Shown here: piece after piece, positions 9,495-17,988 of the stretch
How positions within the stretch are numbered: position 1 is the stretch's first letter
Layout: every line of letters starts with the position of its first letter
Source of the DNA: JBAYNW01 sp041678605
Lineage (GTDB): Bacteria > Cyanobacteriota > Vampirovibrionia > Gastranaerophilales > Gastranaerophilaceae
Length of the DNA: 64,000 nucleotides
NCBI GenBank assembly: GCA_041678605.1
Contig: JBAYNW010000008.1
Coordinates: 9,399 to 73,398 of the forward strand
Direction of reading: 5' to 3'
Position numbers and translations under genes: made by a program
The notes under the pieces: model-generated
Databases searched by the model: none
What the model saw: only the letters and a program-made list of their open reading frames with translations
Told to the model about the DNA's origin: nothing

Positions 9495-10742
9495 ATGAAT
9501 ATAATCAAAGCACAAAAAGGGACTAAGGATATTTTACCCGAAGAAGCCGGCCAGTGGCAGAATTTGGAAGAAAAAGCGTTGGAAATTTTTACCAAAGCAG
9601 GGTTCAGTGAAATCAGAACACCTGTTTTTGAAGCAACCGAGCTTTTTGCCCGTGGCGTGGGCGATACAACCGATATCGTCAACAAAGAAATGTACACTTT
9701 TGAAAAAAGCGAGCGTTCCCTGACCCTTCGGCCAGAAAACACGGCAGGAGTCGTTCGAGCCTATATCGAAAACGGCATGCACAGACTCTCTGCTCCCGTT
9801 AAACTGTGGTACAAAGGTCCGATGTTTAGGTATGAACGCCCTCAGGCCGGACGCCAAAGACAGTTTCATCAGGTTGGAGTGGAAATGTTCGGGATAAAAG
9901 AGCCGACCGCTGATGCGGAAATGATTTTGCTTGCGGTGAATTACCTTAAAGCTCTTGGGCTTAATGATTTGGATGTGGAAATTAACTCTCTGGGCTGTCC
10001 CGTTTGCAGGGAGGGCTTTAAAACCGCCCTTAAGGCAGTTTTAAAGCCCGAATTGGACAAAATGTGTCCCGATTGTCAACAAAGGTACGAAAAAAATCCG
10101 CTTAGAGTTTTAGACTGCAAAGTTGAAGAATGTAAGAAAATTTTGGGAAAATCAGAAATCCAAAAGGTAATAACTTCCGATTATATTTGCGAAGATTGCC
10201 AAAAACATTTTGATGAGTTAAAAAAATATTTGGGTGTTCTCAACATACAATACAGCGAAAACAAACTCCTTGTCAGGGGGCTTGACTACTATAACAGAAC
10301 TGTTTTTGAAATAAAATCAAACGACTTGGGGTCGCAAAACGCTGTGTGCGGAGGCGGAAGATACGATTCACTTGTAAAAAATTTAGGCGGTGAAGACACT
10401 CCGGCCGTAGGCTGGGCAATGGGCATGGAAAGATTAATTTTTTTGGTCAACTCTTTGTCAAAAAATGCCGAACCTAAAAAATTACGGGCTTACGTGGTTT
10501 CAAATTCCACCATTGAAGCTTTTAAATTGGTTGAAGAATTGAGGAGTCATGGTGTAAGTGCCGATTTTGATTTGACTAACAAAAAATTTGTAAAGCAGTT
10601 GGAAAAGGCGTCAAAGGTGGCTGATTTTGCGGTTATTCTGGGCGAAGATGAACTGAAAAACAACACTGTTTCTGTGAAGAACCTTGCGACCGCCGAACAA
10701 AAAATGATAAATAGGTTAAAAGTTATTGACAATTTGAAATAA
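9495..10742 (+). CDS. hisS: Histidyl-tRNA synthetase
   Basis: 415 residues, close to the usual length. Class II synthetase that charges tRNA-His. Motif 2 region FRYERPQAGRQRQFHQ and histidine-binding LVRGLDYYNRTVFE are clear, with motif 3 GWAMGMERL near the end. The C-terminal anticodon-binding domain follows. The central insertion carries four Cys pairs (CPVC, CPDC, the CKVEEC region, CEDC), likely a zinc site as in many bacterial HisRS. The start ATG has no ribosome binding site and sits 6 bp after a consensus -10 box. The promoter of the next gene lies inside the last codons. Confidence 0.96.
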   Translation: MNIIKAQKGTKDILPEEAGQWQNLEEKALEIFTKAGFSEIRTPVFEATELFARGVGDTTDIVNKEMYTFEKSERSLTLRPENTAGVVRAYIENGMHRLSAPVKLWYKGPMFRYERPQAGRQRQFHQVGVEMFGIKEPTADAEMILLAVNYLKALGLNDLDVEINSLGCPVCREGFKTALKAVLKPELDKMCPDCQQRYEKNPLRVLDCKVEECKKILGKSEIQKVITSDYICEDCQKHFDELKKYLGVLNIQYSENKLLVRGLDYYNRTVFEIKSNDLGSQNAVCGGGRYDSLVKNLGGEDTPAVGWAMGMERLIFLVNSLSKNAEPKKLRAYVVSNSTIEAFKLVEELRSHGVSADFDLTNKKFVKQLEKASKVADFAVILGEDELKNNTVSVKNLATAEQKMINRLKVIDNLK

Positions 10743-10754
10743 ATGGAGTATAAT
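10726..10754 (+). promoter_or_regulatory. Promoter inside the hisS 3' end, leaderless
   Basis: Perfect TTGACA (10726-10731), 17 bp, perfect TATAAT (10749-10754), then 7 bp to the ATG at 10762. The -35 box is within hisS coding sequence. Confidence 0.8.
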
Positions 10755-10761
10755 CAATTTT

Positions 10762-11088
10762 ATGCAAAAGCAAGTTGAAGAAGCGATAAAATTACTGATT
10801 AAGGCTTTTAGTGAACGTTTTGACGATTTCCACGGGCTTTATTTGTACGGAATTTTTACAGACGGAAAAAACCACAGGGACGAGGATATCGAACTTGTTG
10901 CGATTTTTGATGTGGAAAATAAATATAAGCGTGAACTTATTTGGCCGATTGTCGGCAAAATCGAAACGGATTTGGATATTTTCATTGATCTTAACCCAAC
11001 CACTATAGAAGATTTAAAGAAAGACGAAGAACTTTACGACGAAGTCGTAAATCAGGGTATTTTCTTTGAGGCAAATGTAAACAAATAA
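10762..11088 (+). CDS. Nucleotidyltransferase-like (MNT-type) small protein
   Basis: 108 residues. The pattern YLYGIFTDGKNHRDEDIELVAIFD resembles the nucleotidyltransferase core of MNT/HEPN antitoxins and kanamycin-type transferases, G-S-x-A-R-G...D-x-D. The Gly-Ser is replaced by Gly-Ile and the second acidic position is Glu. A later IETDLDIFIDL could supply a third acidic residue. It may be a degenerate or inactive transferase. No HEPN partner is adjacent. Transcription is from its own leaderless promoter and ends at a hairpin terminator right after the stop. Confidence 0.6.
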   Translation: MQKQVEEAIKLLIKAFSERFDDFHGLYLYGIFTDGKNHRDEDIELVAIFDVENKYKRELIWPIVGKIETDLDIFIDLNPTTIEDLKKDEELYDEVVNQGIFFEANVNK

Positions 11089-11112
11089 AAAGGGCCATAT
11101 ATGACCCTTTTT
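11087..11112. terminator. Bidirectional hairpin terminator
   Basis: AAAAAGGGCCATAT followed by ATGACCCTTTTT forms a stem with A and T runs on both sides. It serves the convergent genes ending at 11088 and 11142. Confidence 0.8.
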
Positions 11113-11159
11113 AAATATATAATTACCTAATTCCTATTTTTTCAAGAAATCGGGGATTT
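11111..11159 (-). repeat. Copy of the ftsZ 3' end (direct repeat with 12120-12168)
   Basis: 49 bp, 45 identical to 12120-12168, in the same orientation. On the minus strand it still encodes the FtsZ C-terminal peptide IPDFLKK and its TAG stop. The 11142-11780 gene ends inside it in a different frame. Confidence 0.9.
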
Positions 11160-11780
11160 AATAGAGGTATTTTGTTCTATGAACTTTTTAGGGGCAAGAC
11201 AGTTCATAAATTTGTAGTTATATTTGTTCATACCTTCGATTAAACCTAGGCTATCTTGATCCCAGACTCCCGCCTTCAATTCTTTCTTTCCGATATTTGC
11301 TAAGTAAACTCCCATCGCTCTTGAGACAAAAGGAAAATCATTTTCAAATAGCGGCCCTGCATTAGCTGCCCCAAAAAGGTACGTAATTTCTTTGCCAGAT
11401 CTTAAATTCTTGTGAAAAGTAGTCCATTCGGAGTAATGGATAGCATTAAGATTTTCGAGAAAAGATACACTTATTTTTTCCTCTCCAACTTTAAATTTTA
11501 ATATATTTTCTTGGAAATTTTTTGAATTACCCAAACGACTGAAACTACTGTCATTGCTCACCTTAACATCATACATTTTTGAAAAACGTTTTTTTAACTT
11601 TACAAACGCATTTGCAAAAAAATCTTCCAATGGTTGTGTATTGTCGGGAGTGGAAGCATTTAAAGCTTTTTTTAAACCCGATGTGGACATGACTCGCATA
11701 AAAATCTTCCGCTCTGCTTCACCCTTAAAGTTCGGCTGGTAATTGTTTTGGTAATTGTTAGATACTCTTGATACTTGCAT
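11142..11780 (-). CDS. Hypothetical protein with N-terminal PNFKG motif
   Basis: 212 residues, with GAGAGGA before the ATG. Function unknown. The N-terminus is Asn/Gln-rich followed by YQPNFKGEAE at residues 14-23, an example of the window's F-G/F-K-G motif. There is no signal peptide or membrane helix. A basic patch (KLKKRFSK) lies near residue 60. The last residues, SPIS then TGA, are read from a 49-bp duplicate of the ftsZ 3' end in another frame, so the original C-terminus may have been lost. The gene plus a family B repeat lies between two copies of the ftsZ tail. Confidence 0.7.
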   Translation of the reverse strand: MQVSRVSNNYQNNYQPNFKGEAERKIFMRVMSTSGLKKALNASTPDNTQPLEDFFANAFVKLKKRFSKMYDVKVSNDSSFSRLGNSKNFQENILKFKVGEEKISVSFLENLNAIHYSEWTTFHKNLRSGKEITYLFGAANAGPLFENDFPFVSRAMGVYLANIGKKELKAGVWDQDSLGLIEGMNKYNYKFMNCLAPKKFIEQNTSIKSPIS

Positions 11781-11922
11781 GTTTTAATCCTCTCTTTGTT
11801 TTTTCAGTAACGTACATACAAAACTTGTCAAAAAAAACTTTTGCTAGCAAAATTTACTATCGTAACAATTATTTACATAGACAAAGGTAATTCGCTCAGA
11901 TGGAAAGACCAACAAATTCTTG

Positions 11923-12054
11923 CGTCATTGCGAGAGTTGGGTTATCGGCTCCGACAAAAAGTGTCCACCGAAGCAATCCTTTGGGCGTACATTGGCAAGA
12001 TTGCTTCGGTGACTGCCTTTTGACCAACTACTCAACCCTCGTCTCGCAATGACG
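11923..12054. repeat. Family B dispersed palindromic repeat
   Basis: Arms CGTCATTGCGAGAGTTGGGTT and, at the right, the complementary AACCCTCGTCTCGCAATGACG, with inner CCGAAGCAATC and GATTGCTTCGG arms. It is closely related to the copy at 29421-29559. It occupies much of the 362-bp gap before ftsZ. The rest of that gap holds the 5' region of the 11142-11780 gene and the ftsZ terminator. Confidence 0.9.
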
Positions 12055-12092
12055 TGAGCCTTGTTTGATTCATTCTGGTGATTAGTTACAAA

Positions 12093-12121
12093 AAAACAAG
12101 GAGCCGTTTGACTCCTTGTTT
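12093..12121 (-). terminator. ftsZ terminator
   Basis: On the minus strand AACAAGGAGTC-loop-GGCTCCTTGTTTTTTT forms a stem with a T run about 22 bp after the ftsZ stop. Confidence 0.85.
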
Positions 12122-12168
12122 AAATATATAATTATCTAATTCCTATTTCTTCAAAAAATCAGGGATTT
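12120..12168 (-). repeat. ftsZ 3' end, original copy of the 49-bp direct repeat
   Basis: This copy is in frame with ftsZ and encodes its last residues IPDFLKK and stop. It matches 11111-11159 at 45 of 49 positions. The similarity stops just inside ftsZ and just past the downstream AT-rich spacer. Confidence 0.9.
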
Positions 12169-13279
12169 CTATGTTTGAGAAACTCGGGCTTATTTCCGTT
12201 GTCGCTTTCTTTTGATTGAAAGCACCTGAGAAGAAGTCCGCCGCACTTAAAGTTTTTACTTCAGACGCATCTTTTGAAGCGATTTGGTTTCTCAATTCAA
12301 ACCCTGTTGCAATAACGGTAATTTGAATTTCACCTTGAATTTTGTCATCAACAACGGCACCGATAATAACTTTTGCGTCATCAAGAACGGCTGAGTTAAT
12401 GATATTTGTTGCGTCAGTCACTTCATGAAGTGTCATATCAGGTCCGCCTGTGATATTAACAATTACGCCGCTTGCTCCGTTGATTGATGTTTCAAGAAGC
12501 TGAGAATCAATTGCTGTTTTTGCCGCATCAATTGCTCTGCCTTCGCCCTGACCGCGTCCGATACCCATAAGAGCCGAACCTGAAGCCTGCATAACGCTCT
12601 TAACATCAGCGAAATCAACGTTGATAAGTCCCGGAATTGTGATAATATCAGAAATACCCTGAACACCGCGAAGAAGCACTTCGTCAACAACGATAAATGA
12701 TTCTTGCAAAGAAACTCTTCTGTCAACTACGTCAAGCAACTTGTCGTTAGGGATGATAATTAATGCATCAACACATTCTCTTAATTTTTCTAAGCCTTGC
12801 AAAGCTTGATTTTGTCTGCGTTTTCCTTCAAAAGAAAACGGTTTTGTAACAACACCAATCGTCAAAACACCTAGTTCTTTAGCTATCTTAGCAACAATAG
12901 GAGCAGCACCTGTTCCGGTGCCTCCGCCCATGCCTGCTGTAACAAAGACCATATCAGCACCGTCTAATGCTTCTGTTATCTCTTGTTGAGCTTCCTCGGC
13001 CGCTTTTTCACCGATTTGAGGCTCTCCGCCGGCACCGAGTCCGTTTGTTAACTTAGCTCCAAGCTGAATTTTATTCTTACAAGAAGAATAATTCAAAACT
13101 TGTAAATCTGTGTTCATTAACCAAAAATCAACGCCGCTTAAGCCTGCTTTGATCATTCGATTAACAGCATTTCCGCCGCCGCCGCCAACACCTATTACTT
13201 TTATGCTAGCCGGATTAACTGTTGATTTTTGTTGTGTACCTTCTTTTTTTCCGAAGATATCTGGTCCAAAATTTTCCAC
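12143..13279 (-). CDS. ftsZ: Cell division protein FtsZ
   Basis: 378 residues with a GTG start and GAGGA 7 bp upstream. Tubulin-like GTPase that forms the division ring. The N-terminal GVGGGGGNAVNRM, the tubulin signature GGGTGTGAAP and the T7 loop NVDFADV are all present. A variable linker leads to the conserved C-terminal peptide EIPDFLKK, which in the family binds FtsA or other membrane tethers. It is monocistronic with its own terminator, and no ftsA or ftsQ is adjacent. An extra copy of the last codons lies about 1 kb downstream. Confidence 0.97.
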   Translation of the reverse strand: MENFGPDIFGKKEGTQQKSTVNPASIKVIGVGGGGGNAVNRMIKAGLSGVDFWLMNTDLQVLNYSSCKNKIQLGAKLTNGLGAGGEPQIGEKAAEEAQQEITEALDGADMVFVTAGMGGGTGTGAAPIVAKIAKELGVLTIGVVTKPFSFEGKRRQNQALQGLEKLRECVDALIIIPNDKLLDVVDRRVSLQESFIVVDEVLLRGVQGISDIITIPGLINVDFADVKSVMQASGSALMGIGRGQGEGRAIDAAKTAIDSQLLETSINGASGVIVNITGGPDMTLHEVTDATNIINSAVLDDAKVIIGAVVDDKIQGEIQITVIATGFELRNQIASKDASEVKTLSAADFFSGAFNQKKATTEISPSFSNIEIPDFLKK

Positions 13280-13435
13280 TTATTATTCCTCTTTTTTATA
13301 CTACGCACTATAGTTGATATAATATCATACTATTTTAAATAAAAAAAATAGTAAAGAGATTATACTAAATTGTTATCCAAATTTAATATAAGTTCAAGAA
13401 ACTTTGCAATTTGTAAAGAAAAGATTACAAATCAG

Positions 13436-13505
13436 AAGGATGGAAGTAAGGATGTATGGATGTATTGCCTTAAAATATGCCATACATCTATACATCTGGC
13501 CTTCA
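13436..13505. repeat. Inverted block of short GGATGTAT-type repeats
   Basis: AGGATGGAAGTAAGGATGTATGGATGTATT is followed by CCATACATCTATACATCTGG, so AG-rich units face their complements. Closely similar units occur at 31719-31797 and inside mutL near 45660. It fills the gap between ftsZ and yjbQ with nothing else recognisable. Confidence 0.6.
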
Positions 13506-13511
13506 ATACCT

Positions 13512-13928
13512 CTAATATACGATTTGCACATAAATAGTTCTGTTTCTTGGCCTGTTGTCGAAATCTACCAAAACTACCTGCTGCCATGTTCCCAATTGCA
13601 AAGCTCCGTCAATCAGTGGAATCATTGTTGAATTTCCCACAATGGCCGCTCTGACGTGAGCATAGCCGTTGCCGTCATGCCAGGTCTCATCGTGATGGTA
13701 TTCCTTATCGGCCGGAGCAATTAAATCCAATGCCTCCGGCAAATCAACGAGAATTCCCGGCTCAAATTCAATGTTAGTTATTGAAACCGTACTTCCCGCA
13801 ACATAAACCAGAACGGATGCATTCTGCAAAGAATGTCTGTACACAGAATTTTGAATATTTTTTGTAATGTCAATAATATCCGTAAATCCTTGAGTATTTA
13901 TAACAAATTTTTCATTGATAACAGTCAT
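13512..13928 (-). CDS. YjbQ/UPF0047 family protein
   Basis: 138 residues, the full family length, with AAAGGGAC upstream of the ATG. Motifs WHDGNGYAHVRAAIVG and LGTWQQVVLVDFDNRPRNR are diagnostic. Family members in E. coli and archaea have weak thiamine-phosphate synthase activity, but the main role is unsettled. Conserved His and Asp residues suggest metal binding. It is divergent from the PLP lyase gene at 14027. Confidence 0.85.
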   Translation of the reverse strand: MTVINEKFVINTQGFTDIIDITKNIQNSVYRHSLQNASVLVYVAGSTVSITNIEFEPGILVDLPEALDLIAPADKEYHHDETWHDGNGYAHVRAAIVGNSTMIPLIDGALQLGTWQQVVLVDFDNRPRNRTIYVQIVY

Positions 13929-13991
13929 TTTAATGTCCCTTTGTTAATTCAGTTTAATTGATAAATATTTAAAAAACAAGGGGCATTAAAG

Positions 13992-14020
13992 TTGAAAGGT
14001 TTTTGTTTTTTGCTTACAAT
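13992..14020 (+). promoter_or_regulatory. Leaderless promoter of the PLP lyase gene
   Basis: TTGAAA (13992-13997), 17 bp, TACAAT (14015-14020), then 6 bp to ATG at 14027. No Shine-Dalgarno sequence is present. Confidence 0.75.
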
Positions 14021-14026
14021 TTAACT

Positions 14027-15256
14027 ATGAACACTACACAAATTAATTTTAAAAATATTGAGAAGCAGCTGACTGAACAATTTGAAATAGTTGACGATAT
14101 AAGAGATTTTAACCAAAAAAAAGTTCTGGAAGCTTTTATTGATAACAAAGTTGCCGCAGAGCATTTTATGACGGTTTCGGGCTACGGGCATGATGACTTG
14201 GGCCGAGAAATTCTTGACAAAGTTTTTGCCCAAGCTTTCAAGGCAGAAAAAGCGGTTGTGAGAAACCATTTTGTATCCGGAACCCACGCTATTGCCTGTT
14301 GCCTGATGGGCAATCTGCGTTATGGCGAAAAATTAATCTCCGTTGCGGGAACTCCTTACGACACGATGGAAGAAGTAATCGGGACACGAGGCGACAAAAG
14401 GGCTTCATTAATGGGACACGGAGTTTTGTATGAAGAAATTCCTCTGAAAAATAATATGGAAGTTGATTTTGAGCTGCTTGAAAAAACAATCGATGAAACC
14501 TGCAATATGGTTTTAATCCAGCGTTCACGCGGATATTCGCTCAGAAAATCACTTGATATTGCAACAATAGAAAAAATTATTCATATTGTAAAATCAAAAA
14601 ATCCCGATTGTATTTGTTTTGTTGACAACTGCTACGGCGAATTCGTTGAAAAGCAAGAACCGCTTGAAGTTGGAGCCGACTTAATCGCAGGGTCTTTGAT
14701 AAAAAACCCCGGCGGCGGAATTGTCGAAGCCGGCGGTTATATCGCAGGAAAAGAAAAATTTGTCGAACAGGCCGCAATGAGGCTAACCGCACCCGGCATC
14801 GGTTCCGAAGGCGGGGCAATGTTAAATCAGTCAAGGTTAATTTTTCAAGGATTTTTTATGGCTCCTTCAATAGTTTCGGAGGCTGTTAAGGGTGCAATTT
14901 TGGCAGCGAAAATTTTTGAAGAAATCGGATATATTTCCACCCCGAAATTTGACGAAAGGCGTACGGATATTATTCAGACAATAACTTTTAACGCCCAAAA
15001 ACCGCTTGAAGATTTTTGCAAAACGGTTCAGGAACTTTCGCCGATAAATTCTTACGTAACGCCTATTCCTGATGATGTTCCGGGATATGAGGATAAAGTA
15101 ATTATGGCGGGGGGAACTTTCATAGAAGGTTCGACAATAGAACTATCGGCCGACGGGCCGGTCAGACCGCCATATGCAGTTTATATGCAGGGCGGACTGA
15201 ATTACGCACACGTAAAAATTGTTCTGCAAGCCATTCTGGATAAGATTAGGAATTAA
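14027..15256 (+). CDS. Methionine gamma-lyase family PLP enzyme (aluminium-resistance protein family)
   Basis: 409 residues. PLP-dependent fold type I enzyme of the family often named methionine gamma-lyase-like or aluminium resistance (Bacillus YnbB type). The N-terminal SGYGHDDLGREILDKVF and RNHFVSGTHAI are characteristic. The probable cofactor lysine is in AGSLIKNPGGG. Family members are placed in Cys/Met C-S lyase chemistry, but the substrate is not proved for most. The start is set by the promoter 6 bp upstream. An upstream in-frame ATG at 14003 lies inside the promoter and is rejected. Confidence 0.85.
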   Translation: MNTTQINFKNIEKQLTEQFEIVDDIRDFNQKKVLEAFIDNKVAAEHFMTVSGYGHDDLGREILDKVFAQAFKAEKAVVRNHFVSGTHAIACCLMGNLRYGEKLISVAGTPYDTMEEVIGTRGDKRASLMGHGVLYEEIPLKNNMEVDFELLEKTIDETCNMVLIQRSRGYSLRKSLDIATIEKIIHIVKSKNPDCICFVDNCYGEFVEKQEPLEVGADLIAGSLIKNPGGGIVEAGGYIAGKEKFVEQAAMRLTAPGIGSEGGAMLNQSRLIFQGFFMAPSIVSEAVKGAILAAKIFEEIGYISTPKFDERRTDIIQTITFNAQKPLEDFCKTVQELSPINSYVTPIPDDVPGYEDKVIMAGGTFIEGSTIELSADGPVRPPYAVYMQGGLNYAHVKIVLQAILDKIRN

Positions 15257-15263
15257 GTCTTTT

Positions 15264-17108
15264 TTATTCCACCGTTACGGATTTCGCAAGATTTCTCGGC
15301 TGGTCGACGTCTTTTCCTAAAAATTCCGCTATGTAGTAAGCCAGCAACTGAAGTGGAACAATCGCAACAACCGGCGATAAAAGTTCGTGAACTTCCGGAA
15401 CCCTTATAATAAAGTCAAACAATTCGTCTAATTTTTTGTCCTCAGAATTTGTAAGTGCAATCATCTTTGCATTTCTGGCCTTTGCTTCTTCGGCATTTGA
15501 AAGAATTTTTTCATACACTTTTCCATGCATTAAGATTGACAAAACCGGCATGGTTTCATCAAGCATGGCAATCGGGCCGTGTTTTAATTCGCCGGCAGGA
15601 TAGCCGGTTGCATTAATATAACTTATTTCTTTCAGCTTTAAAGCCCCCTCCAGAGCGGTCGGGAAATTTATTCCTCTTGCTATATAGATAAAATCCTTTG
15701 TTGCCGAAAAAGCCTTGGCACATTTCTGAATTTCTTCTTTGTGTGCGAGAATTCTTTCGATTTTTTGCGGCAGAATTACCAATTCTCTTTTTAGTTCTTT
15801 TAATTTATTTTCGTCCAGACTTCCTTTAACTTCCGCCATATAAATTGCCAATAGGTAGAACGAAATCAGTTGTGCCGTGTAAGATTTTGTGGCTGCGACA
15901 GAAACTTCAATCCCTGCATTAATCGGCACCAGACTGTCGGCTTCTCTTGCCATGGTAGAGTCGGGGCGGTTTGTTACTATCAAGACGTGTGAACCTTTTT
16001 CCTTCGATTGTTTGATTGCTGTAATCGTGTCCGCCGTTTCACCTGACTGAGAAACTCGTATTACAAGAGTGTTTTTATCTGTCACAGTTTTTCTGTAAAT
16101 ATATTCGCTTGAAGGTTCAACGTCCACAGCAATATTGCAAAAATCTTCAATAATATACTTTCCGACCATAGATGCGTGTAAGGATGTTCCGCAGGCAATA
16201 ATCTGTATACGGTTCAAGTTTTTTAACGTTTCTTTTGTCAGCTTAACTTCCTTCAGGGAAATCGCCTCATCAATGTTATATAATTTACCGCTCAGAACGT
16301 TTCTGATAACGTCGGGCTGTTCGTGAATTTCTTTGAGCATAAAATGCTTAAATCCCATTTTGCTCAGTGCAACAGGCTCCCAGGGAAGAATTTCAATTTT
16401 TTGTTCAAGTTCTCTGTTTTCGGCGTCAATGAGCGTCATTTTTTCTTTTGTTAAAGTCACTATCTCATCATCCTTTAGATAAAGTGATTTTTTTGTGTGT
16501 TCAATAATTGCAGGAACATCTGACGCTATAAAAAATTCGCCTTCACCTATTCCGACAAGCAAAGGAGCATTTCTTTTTGTTGCGACAAGGACGTCAGGTA
16601 AATCCTGATGCATAACCCCGAGTGCGTAAGCCCCCTGAATTTTCTTTGTTGCAAGTCTTACGGCTTGAGTTAAATCTTTTGTTTTTGAAAATTCCTGAGC
16701 AATCAAATGTGCAACAGTTTCCGTATCGGTTTGTGAGCGGAAATTACAGCCTTTTTTAATTAAATCTTCCTTTAATTCTTTAAAATTTTCGATAATTCCG
16801 TTATGAACTATTACCAGCTTGCCGCAGCTGCAAGTGTGCGGATGTGCATTAATCTCGGTTGGGGCCCCGTGTGTTGCCCAGCGGATATGGCCTATCCCGA
16901 CTTTGGCATTCTTTGTTTCTTCTGTATGATTTTTGAGCAGGTCAATAAGATTTTGCAACTTGCCCTCCGCCTTGTAAATTTTTATTTTTCCGTCGGCGTT
17001 AATCGCAATCCCTGATGAATCGTAACCTCTGTACTCAAGGTTTTTTAGACCCTCAATTAATATATCTATAACCGATTTTTTGCCTATATAGCCTACTATT
17101 CCGCACAT
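15264..17108 (-). CDS. glmS: Glutamine--fructose-6-phosphate aminotransferase (isomerizing)
   Basis: 614 residues. Makes glucosamine-6-phosphate, the first step to peptidoglycan and LPS amino sugars. The N-terminal amidotransferase nucleophile is Cys2 (MCGIVGYIG), with IGHIRWATHG and NHNGII-type segments. Two SIS domains follow (CGTSLHA, SQSGETADT; TALEGALKLKEISY). The C-terminus DQPRNLAKSVTVE is canonical. There is no glmS ribozyme-sized leader. A 7-bp hairpin 15-35 nt upstream includes an AGGTG that may be its ribosome binding site. The gene is convergent with the PLP lyase gene, 7 bp apart. Confidence 0.97.
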   Translation of the reverse strand: MCGIVGYIGKKSVIDILIEGLKNLEYRGYDSSGIAINADGKIKIYKAEGKLQNLIDLLKNHTEETKNAKVGIGHIRWATHGAPTEINAHPHTCSCGKLVIVHNGIIENFKELKEDLIKKGCNFRSQTDTETVAHLIAQEFSKTKDLTQAVRLATKKIQGAYALGVMHQDLPDVLVATKRNAPLLVGIGEGEFFIASDVPAIIEHTKKSLYLKDDEIVTLTKEKMTLIDAENRELEQKIEILPWEPVALSKMGFKHFMLKEIHEQPDVIRNVLSGKLYNIDEAISLKEVKLTKETLKNLNRIQIIACGTSLHASMVGKYIIEDFCNIAVDVEPSSEYIYRKTVTDKNTLVIRVSQSGETADTITAIKQSKEKGSHVLIVTNRPDSTMAREADSLVPINAGIEVSVAATKSYTAQLISFYLLAIYMAEVKGSLDENKLKELKRELVILPQKIERILAHKEEIQKCAKAFSATKDFIYIARGINFPTALEGALKLKEISYINATGYPAGELKHGPIAMLDETMPVLSILMHGKVYEKILSNAEEAKARNAKMIALTNSEDKKLDELFDFIIRVPEVHELLSPVVAIVPLQLLAYYIAEFLGKDVDQPRNLAKSVTVE

Positions 17109-17122
17109 TATTTACACCATTA

Positions 17123-17143
17123 CACCTATTTGTCTTATAGGTG
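17123..17143 (-). promoter_or_regulatory. Hairpin in the glmS leader
   Basis: CACCTAT and ATAGGTG arms with a 7-base loop, 14-34 bp upstream of the glmS ATG. On the mRNA the 3' arm carries AGGTG, a possible Shine-Dalgarno sequence, so folding could modulate translation. This is inference from a short stem only. Confidence 0.35.
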
Positions 17144-17231
17144 CCTTACTAAACTGATTTACATATTTCAATAATAACCATTCTATCATCAACATTTCAT
17201 AATCAAATTAAATTTATATTAAAATTTTGTG

Positions 17232-17260
17232 TTGCAAAATTTTATGGTCTGGGATAAAAT
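17232..17260 (+). promoter_or_regulatory. Promoter of the M48 protease operon
   Basis: TTGCAA (17232-17237), 17 bp, TAAAAT (17255-17260). Start about 17267, followed by GGGAGAG and the ATG at 17290. Confidence 0.65.
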
Positions 17261-17289
17261 TTCTCTATTGACTGAGAGAGGGAGAGTGT

Positions 17290-17988
17290 ATGAAGAAATT
17301 TCTGGTTGTGGTGGGAGTATTGCTGATTGGCACAGTGGCGAATGCTGAGTTTGTTGAAGTTGAAACCAATGTTAATATGGCAAATTATTGGGAAAAAGAC
17401 GGCAAAGACGTTCAAAAAATTACCGAAATCGGCACAAAAATTATTAACGCCAACAGGCTTCAAAAAAGGATTCCGATTCAGATGGTCAGGAATAAAAATG
17501 TTATTAATGCATCTTCCGCCTTCTGGGATAAGACAGTACACATTTATTCCGGACTTTTGCCCTATATAGATAGTGATGACGAAATGGCCTATATTTTAGG
17601 GCATGAAACGGCTCATTCACTCGATTCTTATGACGGTTTTTTGAAGTGGACAGTGATGATTTGCAACTTGAGAGCTTATGAGTACAAGGCGGATTTAATA
17701 GGAATTGATTTGATGGTTAAGGCCGGATACAATCCGATTGCGGCAATTACATGTGCGAACAAATGGATGGGCGAAGATCCTTTCGATTTGTTTATGACTC
17801 ACCCAAAAGCTTCAAGGCGGCTTATGGCAATGTATAAGTATATTTATGTAAAATACCCTTGGGCTTTAAAAACCGATATGGTACACAACGTAAATTATGA
17901 AAATTTCACGTATTCTTCGCAAAAAGAAATTAATGCATTCCAGCAAAAACAGAAAGAACGTGACAGCAAAAAGGTACAAGATTTGTAA
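17290..17988 (+). CDS. Secreted M48-family zinc metalloprotease
   Basis: 232 residues with a signal peptide (cut probably after VANA, residue 19). The zinc motif HETAH is at 105-109 and the third ligand Glu is in YEYKADLIGID (about 131), typical of M48 peptidases such as BepA and YcaL. A DPFDLFMTHPKASRRLMAM segment matches the conserved THP region. It probably acts in the periplasm on envelope proteins. The stop overlaps the ATG of the next gene by one base, so three genes form an operon with two secreted paralogues. Confidence 0.85.
   Translation: MKKFLVVVGVLLIGTVANAEFVEVETNVNMANYWEKDGKDVQKITEIGTKIINANRLQKRIPIQMVRNKNVINASSAFWDKTVHIYSGLLPYIDSDDEMAYILGHETAHSLDSYDGFLKWTVMICNLRAYEYKADLIGIDLMVKAGYNPIAAITCANKWMGEDPFDLFMTHPKASRRLMAMYKYIYVKYPWALKTDMVHNVNYENFTYSSQKEINAFQQKQKERDSKKVQDL

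Noticed and set aside
11923..12054. Family B palindrome as a structured non-coding RNA gene
   Set aside because: Near-identical copies occur at several unrelated loci in both intergenic and coding positions, which fits a dispersed repeat rather than a specific RNA gene.
17109..17231. Possible glmS ribozyme upstream of glmS
   Set aside because: The region is only about 120 bp, AT-rich, and has just one 7-bp hairpin; no ribozyme core is recognisable.
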